The translations under genes were made by a program, and so were the position numbers. A DNA stretch of 64,000 bases from Chrysomallon squamiferum (taxonomy: Eukaryota > Mollusca > Gastropoda > Neomphalida > Peltospiridae): NCBI GenBank assembly GCA_012295275.1, contig CM022674.1, positions 10,988,675 to 11,052,674 on the forward strand, written 5' to 3'. Position 1 is the stretch's first letter, and the number at the start of each line of letters is the position of its first letter. This document shows, piece after piece, positions 1-14,596 of the stretch. Below the pieces are notes generated by a model that saw nothing but the letters and a program-made list of their open reading frames with translations, was not told where the DNA came from and ran no database searches.

Positions 1-120
1 AGGGAGAGAAAGAGAGAGACAGACAGACAGACTGACAGAGAAAGAAATAATAGTGACACAATAAATGAAAAAAAGCAGTAATAAAAAAGAATGAACTCAG
101 TCTGATGTGAATTTTTGCAG

Positions 121-3100
121 GTGGTACTGACATCATGAAGTGGAGAGATGAAGGCAACAAGAGAGACAGATACATAGATGGACTGAGTCTTGTTGACAAC
201 AAAGTTTACTATGTGACAGTCAAAGCTGTGAATGGGGCAGGAATGGAGAGTAAACAAAAAACATCAAAACCCATTTTAAAAGTACAAGAAGACCAAGCAG
301 GTATGCACAGTTCTTTAAATAACTTGAACCCAGTTTTATATCTACAGTTATTAGATTATTAGATATTATTTATTTAATAACATTTATATAGAAGAGGTAA
401 CTGCTGCAGTTATCATTTACCAATAAGGGATTTCACTGCATTTATTGTTGTCATCTATCATTCAATTTACTTTTTTATTCTTTTTTCAAGTATTCATCCT
501 TTCATCATTCATTTATATTCATCCCTTCAATTGATTTCAGGTGTTGTTGTGGATGGTGCTGACTCCACAGAGAATGCTGACGACTTCGACATTGGTGTGG
601 ACGTTGATTATCAGAAAGACTTCAGCACAGTAACTGTTCAGTTTAAAGGTTTCACCAGTCATGAACATGGAATAAAAAAGTTTGACTGGGCCATTGGAAC
701 CACAGCTGGAGGAGAGCAGGTTCAACCCTTCATGATGGCTGGTTTAGTGCATGAAGAAAAACAGAGTGATGTTGCTGGAAATGGTAAAAAAACAAATAAT
801 TGTTCAGAGAATGGCAGTTGTACATTTGAATTGTCTTGTCAGTATTTCTTTATATTTTTATTTGAAGTGTTGTTTTGTTTTCTCATTAGTGTTTATCTAT
901 TCTTTTTGTCTTTTGTCTTTAATATATTTTTCAGTTTATTTATTTATTTAGTAAGTTAATTATTTATATTTTTATTTAAAGTGACATTCTTTTTGTTACG
1001 TTGTTGGTTTTTAGTATTTAATATTTTTTTTGTGTGTTTTTTCATTTATTTATTTATTTATTTACTGATTGATTAATATTTTCATTCAAAAGTAATTTTA
1101 TTGTTCTTTTATTTCATTTTCTATTTCATTTATTAATATTTTTATATTTTTAAGTATTTTTAGGCAGCTGTAGTAACATTATAAACACTAAAACATTAAG
1201 ACACTAAACAAAACACTTTCAATATGATTTTTAATATAAATTTTACTTTATTTGTTGAATGTTTTTCCAGGGATTGCCTCGGCTGGGTTTGGCCAGGCGG
1301 TGCTGCCTCTGACCGAGGGGCTCAGATACTTCACCACAGTGCGAGGAATCACAAACCTTGGCAACATCCTTCACTCCGTGTCCAACGGGTTCACTGTGGA
1401 CATCACACCTCCAGTGATTACTGTGGAAAGGTTTGTCTTGTTTACTAAACTATCAAAAACAAACAAGTGTCCACAGAATTCATATCAAAAATATACAAAC
1501 TATAATTTGAATTTAGAATTCTCAGAATAGAACCCTAAACAGTCTGTCTGTCTGTCTGTCTGTTAATTATAATACTCACAAAAAAAATGGCCACAGAATA
1601 AACATACAAACTATAATTTGAATTTAGAATACTCAGGAAAAAGTGCTAAATTGTCTGTCTGTCTTTTTAAAATGAAAACAGTAACATTAGTAATAATAAA
1701 AAGAACATCTTGTGTCAGTGTGTCTGTAAATAATCTGTCAATCTATATATTTATCTATTTGTTTATTTATCTATGTCTAAATCTGGATTTTTGAAAACAG
1801 AAAATGCCTGTATATATTATAAATATATATGATTTGTTATTTGGAATATTCTCAAAAAATAACTAAATGGTAACAGAATATATATTTTAAAATTTAAAAT
1901 TTAGAATGCTTACAAAAAAATGGCTACAAACATTTTGTTATCCTTATAGAATAATTTGTATTTAGAATACTCTAAAACTATTAAAATGATTCTATAATTC
2001 ACATTTAGAATACCACACAAAATAAAATACCAAATATTTTCAAAAAATGTCTTCACTGCTTGATTCTGTATCAGATGTTTCTTTCCTACAAAACAAATAA
2101 TTTAAAATTTCTAATTCCAAAACAGCAAAATTTTGTATTAAAATGTCTAAAACTTTATCTAGTTAAACAGCTATCAATATGTGGGGATTTTAAAATATTT
2201 TTCTCACCATTGTCACCAGAATAATTAACTTGTTAAATATTCATTACATATTTATCTTTTTTTTTTTTAAATTTTATATTTTATAAATATGGGTTTTTTC
2301 ACAAATCATAATTAAAAAAACAACAACAGTGTTGTCTAAAAAAATTAAAGTCTGCAATATTCATTTTTTATATATATATATTATTTTTTTTTAAATGCTA
2401 TTTTCCTCAGTGTTGCCTCTCAGGGTGTGAAGTCACCAGGAGAGGGGACGGTGTACCAGGAAGAAGACAACATCAACGCTGTGTGGACAGCCACAGATAA
2501 ACAGAGCAGAGTGACATCTGTCAAGTACTCATTCGGAACATTCCCGTACGGGACAAACAGCAAGGAGCTGGACAGTGTCGCGTTCAGACTGAGTGGTCAG
2601 GTGTCCTTGACCACGGGTTTCACCCCTTTACCTAGTGGTTAGTTAGTGTTTAGTACTAGTTTGCTAGCTACATGGATAGTTATTAGTACTAGTTTGTTAA
2701 ATAAATGCATAGTTTATTAGTACTAGTTTGTTAAGGAACAGTATTCTATTTGTTAATATTTAGAAATCTTTATTAATCATGAACAGTTTTTTTTTTTTTT
2801 TTTTTTATAAATTAAAAGTTATAGATATCTTATTACCTAACAAATAATTTAAAAAAAGAATAAAAAGTTAAAATGATTACATCCATTATATATTAACTAA
2901 ATTTCCTTGTAAACAGCAAAGTTTTCTTAATGTTACTAAGAATATGGGTAGTATTGATGTTAACTAAAACTATAGATAATTTGTTACCTAACAAAAAATT
3001 AGGTAACAAATTGTCCTAAAGTTAGTGATAATAGCAAAGTTTATTAATATTATAATAAATGATTAATTTAATTACTTAATTAGTTATTAATTAGCAGAAT

Positions 3101-3357
3101 GAAGGTCAGTTTGATCTTTTTTTCAGGTATTCCAAATATTCTGACTGTGGTAGCTGAGAACGCAGTGGGACTCATCTCCAGAGTGTTCTTCCCAACCGTT
3201 GTCATAGATACCTCTCCACCTGTAGCAGGTATTGTTACCTGTCCTGCATATATACAGGTAATAATTACTTTTATCTTTGTCTAAACAAATGATTTATGTT
3301 TATCTACATTTCTGGGGTGTAAGGGAGAATGGGAAGTGAGTGAGGGGACAGAGTGAA

Positions 3358-3423
<66 letters not shown>

Positions 3424-4578
3424 AGAGAGAGAGAGAGAGAGAGAGAAATTTTAACATTTGTTAAACTTAGATCAAAAGGCAAGTATTTCTATTAATTTAT
3501 TTGTTTACAGGTTTATTCAGTCAGTTCACTCACACACTGACATACACTGTTGATGTATTTATTATTTATTTGTTTACAGGTTGATTCAGTCAGTTCACTC
3601 ATTGACATACACTGTTGATGTATTTGTTATTTGTCTGTTTACAGGTTTATTCAGTCAGTTCACACATTGACATACACTGTTGATGTATTTATTATTTGTT
3701 TGTTTACAGGTTTATTCAGTCAGTTCACACATTGACATATACTATTGATGTATTTATTATTTATTTGTTTACAGGTTTATTCAGTCAGTTCACACATTGA
3801 CATACACTGTTGATGTATTTATTATTTGTTTATTCAGTCAGTTCACTCATTGACATACACTGTTGATTTATTTATTTATTTGTTTACAGCCACACACACC
3901 CATAGAGTGTTCATGGGATGGATTCTTTGACAAGGAGAGTCAGATAACTGAGATAAGGTTTCAGATTGGATCAAAGGAAGGTTTGGCTGACGTTCTTGCA
4001 CCTGTATCATTACCTGGGACAGTCTCTAAATATCAGGCAATAGGTAAAAATAATTTATTATAATCAGGTAGTGGTAGAAAGGTTTCAAAATAATTAATGA
4101 AAATTTAATAGATTAAGATATTGGCTTATTCAAAATCTTTTGAATATTTTTTTGATAGTTTGAAATAATGAATTTGTAAATAGCAATTTTCTGGATTTGA
4201 ACCAGAATGTTTCACACAAAAATCCAATTGTTAGAAATATAAAATTTTATAACAGAAGTATTATAGCAAATAAAGAACTAACTATTCAGATTAGTTAATG
4301 TTGTTTTTTTAAAGAAATTTACATTTGAAAAACCAAATGAAAATCTTCAACTGTTTGGATTATGTTATAGTGTTAAAAAAACAGCATATTTTGTTTTGTT
4401 ATCACTCTTCTGTCATGTTTTGGGGATTTTATTGGAATTTTTTGTCTGTTATTTTTGTTTTTATCTCTCATTTTCCTTCTTACACTTTTATTCTAGATTT
4501 TGGAGTTTTGTTTCTGTTTATTTTATTTTATTTTATTTTAATTTTATTTATTTATTAATTTTTATAATCTATTATTTA

Positions 4579-4628
<50 letters not shown>

Positions 4629-7600
4629 TTGTTTTTATTTTTAACTTATCCAGCTTATTCCTTCTTACAGGTCTGGATTTAAATTTAAACCACAAGTCAA
4701 AATACTTTGCCACAGTAACTGCAATAAACATACTGGACCAGTCAACAGCTGTGTCATCAAAGCCGATGTCAGTAGACACCACACCACCAGTTGCTGGCAC
4801 CATTGTTGAACTGCGCAGCGTCTATGTCATTGACACAACCAGCGACGTTAACACTGAAATCATGAATCCATTCAAGTGTAACACACAAGAAGGTCAGTGA
4901 CCTGTCAATCCCATAATGCAACAGCTGCTATGGCTCTATTTTTTTTCAGTTAACCTTTTATATTTTAGTGGGGTTTTGGGTTTGTTTTTTTTTGTAGATC
5001 AATCCCATAATGCAACAGTTTGCTGTTCTAATGTTATGGCTACTTTTTTTTTACAATTAATTTTCTGTTTATATTTAATTTGTAGATCAATCCCATAAGC
5101 CAGCAACAAAATGTTTTAGAGTTGTGGCCCTTGTTTTAATATTAACTTTCTGTTTGAGTTTAGCAGTTGCTTTTCTTCTACAAGTAAATCCCATAATGCA
5201 ACAGTCGGATGTATTAGTATTATGGTGGCTTTTTTGTAATTTATTTGAGCTTAATTGTCTTTTACCAATCAATCCCATAATGCAACACTGAAATATATTT
5301 TCCTTTTTATGTTTAATACTGAAAATATTATATAAGTAAATCATATAATGCAATAAAAGATGTTTTACAGTTATAAATCTTTTTATTACCTTTCTGTATA
5401 TTTCTAATGGCTGATGTTCTGCAAAGTCTATAAACTTATTTATTTTCAAGATGGAGACTGCAGAGAACTTCTTTCTTCTTTTATTTATTTATATATTTAT
5501 TTTGTTATATTTTATTTTTTTTTATTTATTTCTATTCTGTTAAACATACTACCTTCACATCTGACTGCTGTTTCAAAATTTCACAAACAGGATAACACAC
5601 ACCAACAATTTTTGTATGACATTGTTCTTATTGAAATAACTGTAACACACCAGTGTTGTGTATTTCAGAGTGTGCTGGTATGGACAGTGTATGTCATCAG
5701 TCTTACACAAGTATATCTGTAGCTTGGCAGGGGTTCAACGACCCCGAAACAGACATAGTCAGGTGAGAAAATAGTTGACAAGATAATACTATATTCTGTA
5801 TATACCTTAATATATATATACAAATTCTTTTTTTTTTTTTTTTTTTTTTACTTTTAATGTTCAGGTGAAAATTAATTTCACAATAGTATTGTGTTACTTT
5901 TCCTTTATGATTGTTTTATTTTATTTTTCAGGATATGATAAAATTTTATATTACTTGACATGTAAATAGTATGATTTTACATTTCTAAGATATAACAATA
6001 CATTTATGTTATAATGTACATTACATTATACCAAATTACATCTAAGTAATTATGTAAGTTACATTCACATGATACAATGTTACATTTTGTTTAATTACAT
6101 TTACATAATAAATTTTACATTATGTCTTTATGTTAGTTACATTTACATGATCATTTTACATTATATCATTATTTTAGTTATATGTTTAAGTTACATTCAC
6201 ATCACTTTAAAGCTACATTTTATTTTTGATTTTAAAATATAATAATTATTTCTATTTTGCTATTATCTGATAAAATCAGATAAATTAAGACAACATTAAC
6301 ATTAGGATAACATACCTGTAATTAATACTAACTTTGGTTATTCCAGGTATCAGGTGGCTGTAGGGAACACACCTGGGGGAGGCCAGTTAAAGCCTCTGTT
6401 TGATGTTCCACTTGATAAGCACTACCTCACCATACAGGGTGTGGTCCTGAAGGGGCAGCGTCAGGTTAGTTTTCACATATTTCTTAACAAATGTGAGGTT
6501 GTTTGGGGGGGTCTAGAGGAGGGGTCCAGGGCCCCCTTCCAAATTTGACTAGTGCCCCTTTTATTTAGGTTTTTTTTTATAAATATATTAGAAAATATAA
6601 ATTTAAGTCAATGAATAGAAAACTAGAATACCTCTGCCAGTGTCCCTGTTGTAGCACTGTTACATTGAGGTCCATGTGAACTGTGTGTAATTTTTCAACA
6701 GTGCCTTTTTCTTAATGTTATGTTGCCCTTTTTGTCATGGACCCCGAACCTCATCAGAAAAGCTGGACCCACCCCAGGTTGTTTTTTTACTGTGATATCA
6801 GCAAAACTAATGTTAAAAAATGAGATTAAGTCATATTCAGATAGGAGATTGTTTTGAAGTCTTAAAACAAAAATTAATGTAAGATCATTTACAGTTAACG
6901 TCTGTACAAATACAAAGTTTTGTTTAAAGTTGTGGAAATCTTTAAATAAAATAAAATTAGGTTAGGTCATTTAAATTTTACTTCTATACTTTTATGCAGA
7001 TATGAAGTTGTGTTTGTTTGATATCTTAAAAAAATGAGGATAGGTCATTTAAACTAATAATCTATGAAAATATAAAATTGTGTTATTTAAGTTTGATACC
7101 TAAAACAATATGAGGCTATACTATATATTTTAAATTTAATGTCTCTTTATTGATAAAAGATAGTTTTGTACATTTAGTTCAATGTTTACTTAAATCTTAA
7201 TGTTTTAATAATAATAGTTTCATTTATTATGTTGGTATCTAAACCAAGGAAGGTTAGTTGACTTAGTTTTAATATCTAAATATGAGCTTAATTAAATATC
7301 TACAGGTATAAATACGGTTTTTAGGCCTTTTAATGTCTAATGACAGTTTACTATAGGACTTGAATTCAGATGTTTGATAAAACAGTTTGAAATCCTGTTA
7401 GCTAAATAAATAAATAAAATTAAGTTTTTCACTTTCTGTACTAAACAACACATATGTGAGTTGTAGAGTCCTGAAACAAACTCATTACACTGTTTCTCAA
7501 TATTCTACTTTATTACTATTATTATTATTATTGTTGTTGTTCTTATTATTTTTATTTTTTATAGGTCTTTGTTACCATCCAGGCTACCAATGGGGCGGGG

Positions 7601-8433
7601 CTAGCTACCACGGCAACGTCCAATGGAGTGTTTATGTCATACCTGAGCCAGGGGGAGGAGCCGCTGTCACCGGTGGCAGTGATGGACACAGACAGTGGGG
7701 ACGTTGATGTGTAGGAATTAATTTTGTTAAAGAGAATCACTCAGTTAATTATCAGCTTTATTGTCATTTTGAGTTTTATCTTTATTGCAAGTTAAAATCA
7801 TTATTGTTATGAATATAATCATTGTTGCCATTATTATCATCATCATAATCATTACCATTTGTGTGATTATAATTATACTCATTATTTTATCATTATTTTT
7901 ATAATTATCATAATCTCTGTATACAACCTCATTATCATCATCATTATTGTTATTTTTCATTGTCACAAATATTTATTATTATTATTATAATTATTATTGT
8001 TGATGTTATTGTTTTTGTTATTATCATTATGTTATTATTATAACGATTATTATTATTAATATTATTATAATTATTATTATTATTATTACTATTATTGTTA
8101 TTATTACTATTATTATTATTTTATTATTATTATCATTATTGTTATTGTTATTATTGTCATTGTTATTGTTATTGTTATTATTACTATTATTATATTATTA
8201 TTATTTTGTTATTACTATTATTATTATTACTATTATTATTACTATTATTATTATTATCATTATTGTTATTATTGTTATGATTATTATTGTCATTGTTATT
8301 GTTATTGTTACTGTTACTGTTATTGCCATTGTTATTGTGATTGTTTTTGTTGTTATTATTGTTACTGTTATTGTTATTGTTATTATTGTCATTGTTATTA
8401 CTATTATTTTATTTTTATTATTATTATTATTTT

Positions 8434-8489
<56 letters not shown>

Positions 8490-9875
8490 CATTATTGTTA
8501 TTATTGTTACGATAACTATTGTCATTGTTATTATTATTGTTACTGTTATTGTTATTGTTACTGTTACTGTTATTGCCATTGTTATTGTTATTGTTATGTT
8601 ATTGTTGTTGTTCTTAGAGATTTTCAGACGAGTACTGCGAAGCTGAGTGCCAGGTGGGAGGTGCTGGGTGACCCGTGTCCAGTGGTCAGGTACGAGTGGG
8701 CCGTGGAGAGAGCAGATGGTTACCTCACACAGGAGTTCACTGACACAGAGGGTAAGCAGAACCCCTCCCCTAAAACTTGCCTGGGTTGTGTGGAAGTTAA
8801 CACAAAGATTTTTGTGTTTGCACACAGAGCTAAATATGCTGGTGTAAAACTCAAAATGTCAAATTTCTTATTTGTATGTCAAATAAAAAACTAAACCTAA
8901 ATATGTTTTTTGATAATAATTTTTATGTGAAAAAAGAAACAACTTTAATACAGCTTTTTATATATCCAAGTTTTATTATTTAAATTTTCCTCTGAAGATC
9001 AACCTTTGCTAATAATGATATAGTAATAAATGTGTTAGTATTTTGAGAGCATATATTTATTAAAAATTGAATATATATATATATATATTCATTCCTATAT
9101 TCAATTTATAATAAATTATGACATTCTTTAATTTATTTTATTTTATTATTGCAAAACTGTATACATTTTATGCATTTTCTGGAGGTTTTCTATGTTGCTG
9201 TTGTTTTTACACAATTTTATATTTAAATTAAATTTACTCTGTTTTTGTGACTAATTATAAATGATACACTTTCAAATCACAGGTCGATTATATGGCATCA
9301 ACGATGACCTTGATATGTCAAATTTGGAGAGGTACTATGTCAAAGTTCGGGTCACCAACAAGGAGGGATTTACATACACGATCATGTCAAATGGAATCAC
9401 AATAGAGGAAGAACCACTGAAACCAGGCAATGTCTACGTTGGTTCAGTGACAGGTTTTAACTTGAAGATGTTACCTACAAAGAGGAAGGTCACTGCAAAC
9501 TGGGACAGCTTTGGTGATGATGGCATTGTAGTTGATCCAAATGAGTTCATTAAAGCTGGTAAATGTTGTTAATTATTATTATTATCATTGCTGTTGTTGT
9601 TGTCGTTGTTAATATTACTTTTGTTGTTGTTTTTATCATTATTATAATTATTGTTAATATTGCTGTTGCTGTTGTTGGTTTTGTTGACCTTATTATTATT
9701 ATTATTGTTATTATTACTATCATAACTGCTATTATTATTATTGTAATAACTAGTTCTTTAATAAGTAGACTAATTTATCATAAATATAGTTCTGTCCCAA
9801 ATTCTGGGTCAGTGATAAAAAATGCAGAAATGTATTTAATCATCGAACCTTTTCATTATTCAAAGTGATTGAAAG

Positions 9876-9922
<47 letters not shown>

Positions 9923-12900
9923 AGTATTATTCATTTAAATGAATATTTCATATTAATAATGTACAAAACTGGAAGATATTTTCATGCTTATAAAAATATT
10001 TATTTCTCTGACTGTAGAAGACAATTCTGTGTCTGACAAAACCAAACCCACAACAAACCAGGAAATAGCATTTTACGAACTGGCAGTGGGAACAGACCGA
10101 CGATTTCCTAAAACACGTGACAACATCATCCCCTTCACCAATGTCGGCATGAACAAGACACACACGTTTTACGACATCGACGTCCTCGTGCCCATTGCGG
10201 CTGTCTACTACTTCACAGTGAGGGCTCACAGCAAGTCGGGGGCCAAGGCAGAAATCACATCCAACGGCTTCTCTGTGGGGTACGAGGGAACAGTGACAGG
10301 TTTGTGTTCATTTGTCAGCTGTCTGTCTGTCTGTCTGTGTGTCTGTCTGTGTGTTTGAGTGAGAAGGAAAGAAAAGGGAGGTAGATGGACAGAGGGACAA
10401 AGAGAGAAAGAGAAGTATAAAGAGATATAGAAGAGAAAGCTAGAAGTAAACAGAAAAATGATAGAGAGAGAGAGAGAAACTAATAAAAATAAGTACATAC
10501 AGGTCAGTGGCTGTTGGAATGTCTGTGTTTTGTCCCACTAAATACCATTTCTATAAATGTTTATTTGTTATTGTGACAAACACTTTTCAATATTTGCCAC
10601 ATTCCTTTCTTGTTGTTTTTCTGCTGTTTATTAAGCAGAAAACTCAAAAACTCTTTATATCATTATTATTCTGGTTTAGCTTCCATTGAGAAATTTATCA
10701 TAGGACATGTGATAAAGAACAATTTTGATTGTTGTTGTCACTGTTATTAATATCTGAGGTCAGTGTTTAAACATCTGTTATTATACTTGACTACAGGAGG
10801 AAAGATAACCATGCCTAGTTACGTGAATGTACTTGATGTACTCGACATACAGTGGGACGGATTCATGTCTGAGATCGGCATCATGATGTACTACGTCGGC
10901 GTATCATCAACTACAACACCAGCAGACAACCACACCTGTAGAGATTTTGTTAGTAAATTTTCTTTTTAATTTGTGTTTTATTTCTAATGTTATTGTTGTG
11001 TGTTCTGTTTCAATGTATGTGAAATGTGTTTAAATATGAATTTGTGATTAATATAATTTAACTGGGCAAAACTAACTGTTTCATTAGTAGATAGGTTTCT
11101 GTTTGGCTGGTGAAACTTTGTTTTTAGAAAGACATGTGTTTGTACATGTTTATGTTGTGTGTGTGTGATATAAAGAGGGATCACTAATTTACTATGTGTT
11201 TATTTGTAGACTGAAGTATATTAATTTACTATGTATTTATTTGTAGACTGAAGTATATTTATTTACACACTAATTTACTATGTATTTATTTTGAAGTATA
11301 TTTAGACATTAATTTGAAGTTATATTTTACATATTAATTTACTATGTGTTTTATTTGTAGACTGAAGTATATATTTATTTTAGACTATATTTTTATTTGT
11401 AGAGATATACTGTATTTAGTATATTTACTATGTATTTGTAGACTGAAGTATATTTACTATGCATTTGTAGACTAAAATATATTTACTGTATTTATTTGTA
11501 GACTGAAGTATATTTACTATGTATTTATTTGTAGATGGAAGTATATTTATTTACTATGTATTTATTTGTAGACTGAAGTATATTTACTGTGTATTTATTT
11601 GTAGACTGATGTATATTTACTATGTATTTGTAGACTAAAATATATTTACTGTGTATTTATTTGTAGACTGAAGTATATTTATTTACTATGTATTTATTTG
11701 TAGACTGAAGTATATTTATTTACTATGTATTTATTTGTAGACTGAAGTATATTTATTTACTGTGTTTATTTTATTTGTAGACTGAAGTATATTAATTTAC
11801 TATGTATTTTATTTGTAGATGGAAGTATATTTATTTACTATGTATTTATTTGTAGACTGAAGTATATTTATTTACTTTATGTTTACAGGCTAAAGTATGT
11901 TTACTATGTATTTATTTGTAGACTGATGTATATTTACTATGTATTTATTTGTAGACTATTTATTTAAAATATATTTATTTACTTTATGTTTATTTGCAGG
12001 CTAAAGTATTTATTATGTATTTGTAGACTGAAGTATATTAATTTACTATGTATTTATTTGTAGACTGAAGTATATTTATTTACTATGTATTTATTTGTAG
12101 ACTGAAGTATATTTATTTACTTTATGTTTATTTGCAGGCTAAAGTATGTTTACTATGTATTTATTTGTAGACTGAAGTATATTAATTTACTATGTATTTA
12201 TTTGTAGACTGAAGTATATTTATTTACTATGTATTTATTTGTAGACTGAAGGTGGTAGTTTGTCAGAGGGAGATATAAATAAAATATTTGATATTGTGGT
12301 CATACACAACATTGGTAAAGACATGTTTGCTAAACTGAAGAATCTCACACTTGAACAGAATACAGTCTATTATACCTGGGTTATTGGTGAGAAATCTTTA
12401 CTTAAATATTTTATTCATTTAACATCATTTAAATTCATTACAGAAAAATAATCATTTTGAGTTTCAGAGTCAAAATCAATTTTTTTTTTTTTTTTTTTTA
12501 TGTTATTTTATCTTATTTTATTTTGTTTTATTTATTTATTTTAATTGTTTTTAATTTTTGTATTTGTTTATTTATTTGTTTATTTATTTATTATTTATAT
12601 TTTTATTTATTATAACAATTTTGTTTATCTTTATTGGTGTTAATTATGGCTTTTAAACTGTCATGTTATTTTTATTTATTTTAAATTTAGATTTTTAAAT
12701 CTGTTTTTAATTGTTATTACAGAGGTGAGATAATTAATTGTTTATTTTGGGCAGAGTTTAATTGTTATTGTACAGGTGAGGTAATTAATTGTGTATTTAC
12801 TCTGCAGGTGCTGATTTATCAGGTAAATGTAACATGGCAAAGTTTAATTGTTATTGTACAGGTAAGGTAATTAATTGTGTATTTACTCTGCAGGTGCTGA

Positions 12901-14563
12901 TTTATCAGGTAAATGTAACATGGCAAAGTTTAATTGTTATTGTACAGGTGAGGTAATTAATTGTGTATTTACTCTGCAGGTGCTGATTTATCAGGTAAAT
13001 GTAACATGGCAAAGTTTAATTGTTATTGTACAGGTGAGGTAATTAATTGTTTATTTATTCTGCAGGTGCTGATTTATCAGGTAAATGTAACATGGCAAAG
13101 TTCAGATTTCTCGTTGATGTTACTGAACCTGTTGAAGGAAAATTACGAACAGGACCCTACTACAACATGGTTTGTTTTGTTTACTAGTTTTATAAATATA
13201 AACCATTTGTCACCAGTAACTAAAAAAAAATAATTAATTAATCAAGAGAAAACTAAAGAACAAAAATATTGACTAGCATGCATATGCATGCACATAAATA
13301 AATAAAAATAAATTTGATAAAGTGAAATATATGTACAGAAAAAAATGCATCTGTGTACAAGAACATAAAATATATTGAAATTTAAAATTTAAAATAAAAA
13401 TTAAATATTATAATTGATTAAGTTATTTCCAAACTAATATTATATAAGAAAAAAATAATAAATATAATTTTTTTTTAATATTTTTAAAACTGATATTTTA
13501 ATTATAAGCTAACATTAAAATAAATAAAACATTAAAAAAGTATTATAACAAGTTATAATTAATTTGTAAACTGTTTAAATTTAACAAATCATTTAAGTTA
13601 TCTAACTGGAATTTTCAGGTGTGAACTAGCTTGATAATTAAAACAAAAATTAAAAATTAAATAAATATATTATCTAACAAGATGTTTTAATTACAAACTA
13701 GCACCTGTAATTTAAAATCCATAAATACAATTTATGAAGTGTTATTTCTAAATTAAAGAAACTGACATATGCTGCTGTGAACAACATGCTTGATGTCACC
13801 TGGGAGAGTTACCATGACGATGAGTCTGGGATCAAAGCTTTTCACTTGACGCTGTTGAAGAGGTTGTCCTGCAGTGACAACACCAGTGAAGTAGTTGTCA
13901 TTAAACCACTGAAACTGAGTTCAAATCTTGCCTCCTACAAGTTTCTTTTGGATTTCAATCTGCAGGTAAATTATAATACTTTATTTTGGTTTGTTCATTA
14001 TTAAAAACATCTATAAAATTTATATATTTATATATATATATATGTATGTGAGAGTATGTAGAGAGAGACAGAAAAATAGCTAGATATATCTTCTATGTAT
14101 GTGTGTGTGTGTGTTTATATATATATATATATGTGTATGTATGTCTGTACACACACATTTATATACATATATACACACATACGCATATTTACATACATAC
14201 ATATAAATAGACAGAGAGATAGAAAAACTTTCACAGTAATATTCTGTTGTAAAGTTTAGTTACCAAATTCACATTATTGATCTGTATATGTACATGCAGA
14301 TATGTGTGTTTATTTATTTATTTATTTCCAGCCTAACTACCCATACTATGTGAGGCTGGTTTGTGAAAACGAGGCAGGTTTAACTGTTACTACATTATCT
14401 CCCCCTATCCTGTATGACGACACAAAACCTACAGCAGGAAGAGTCGTCAAGGGACATAACTTCCAAAGTGACATTGTGTGGTTTGGTTCAGTCTCCACAT
14501 TTACAGGTCAGATCTTATAACTGGATTTTTAACTTTTATTATTGTTGTTATGGTTGCTAGTGT

Positions 14564-14596
<33 letters not shown>

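Larger units (their letters stand above)
121..4892 (+). other. Gene 1 exons 1-7: FN3-like modules with D-T-P-P linkers
   Basis: Visible residues 1-438. Each module is split over two or three exons. The recurring pattern is a tryptophan strand ([20 protein letters not shown]), then a YY-V-TV-A-N-AG strand ([23 protein letters not shown]), then a linker (VDITPP, IDTSPP, VDTTPP). The aromatic/valine alternation followed by N-x-A-G is typical of fibronectin-III-like sandwiches in animal extracellular proteins. Exons 1, 2, 4, 6 and 7 end in phase 1, the usual phase of extracellular module exons. Assignment to FN3 is by pattern only. Confidence 0.7.
5669..10299 (+). other. Gene 1 exons 8-13: further FN3-like modules
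   Basis: Residues about 439-788. The motif order repeats: [16 protein letters not shown], then [11 protein letters not shown], then [12 protein letters not shown]; next [32 protein letters not shown]; next [33 protein letters not shown]. These are the B-, C- and F-strand signatures of the same module type. Exon 11 (8618-8751) directly follows a long TTA/TTG triplet array, so an uninterrupted frame runs through repeat and exon there. Only the part from 8618 is coding. Confidence 0.7.
10797..14506 (+). other. Gene 1 exons 14-18: FN3-like modules next to two junction arrays
   Basis: Residues about 789-1048. The signatures are [60 protein letters not shown] and YDDTKPTAG. Exons 15 and 16 begin exactly at the last unit of tandem arrays made of their own 3' splice sites, so their starts were set by frame and phase. 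Exon 15 starts in phase 0 with ACT GAA GGT. Exon 16 starts in phase 1 with GT GCT GAT. The acceptor of exon 17 has a poor pyrimidine tract but is the only one joining both frames. Confidence 0.72.

Noticed and set aside
6480-6790. G/C-richer segment as an exon or gene
   Set aside because: No open frame continues from exon 9, whose donor at 6465 joins exon 10 in phase; possibly an old mobile-element remnant, but no ends could be found.
8139-8617. Hydrophobic Leu/Ile/Tyr frame resembling membrane segments
   Set aside because: Triplet microsatellite directly upstream of exon 11; the acceptor at 8617 marks where coding starts.
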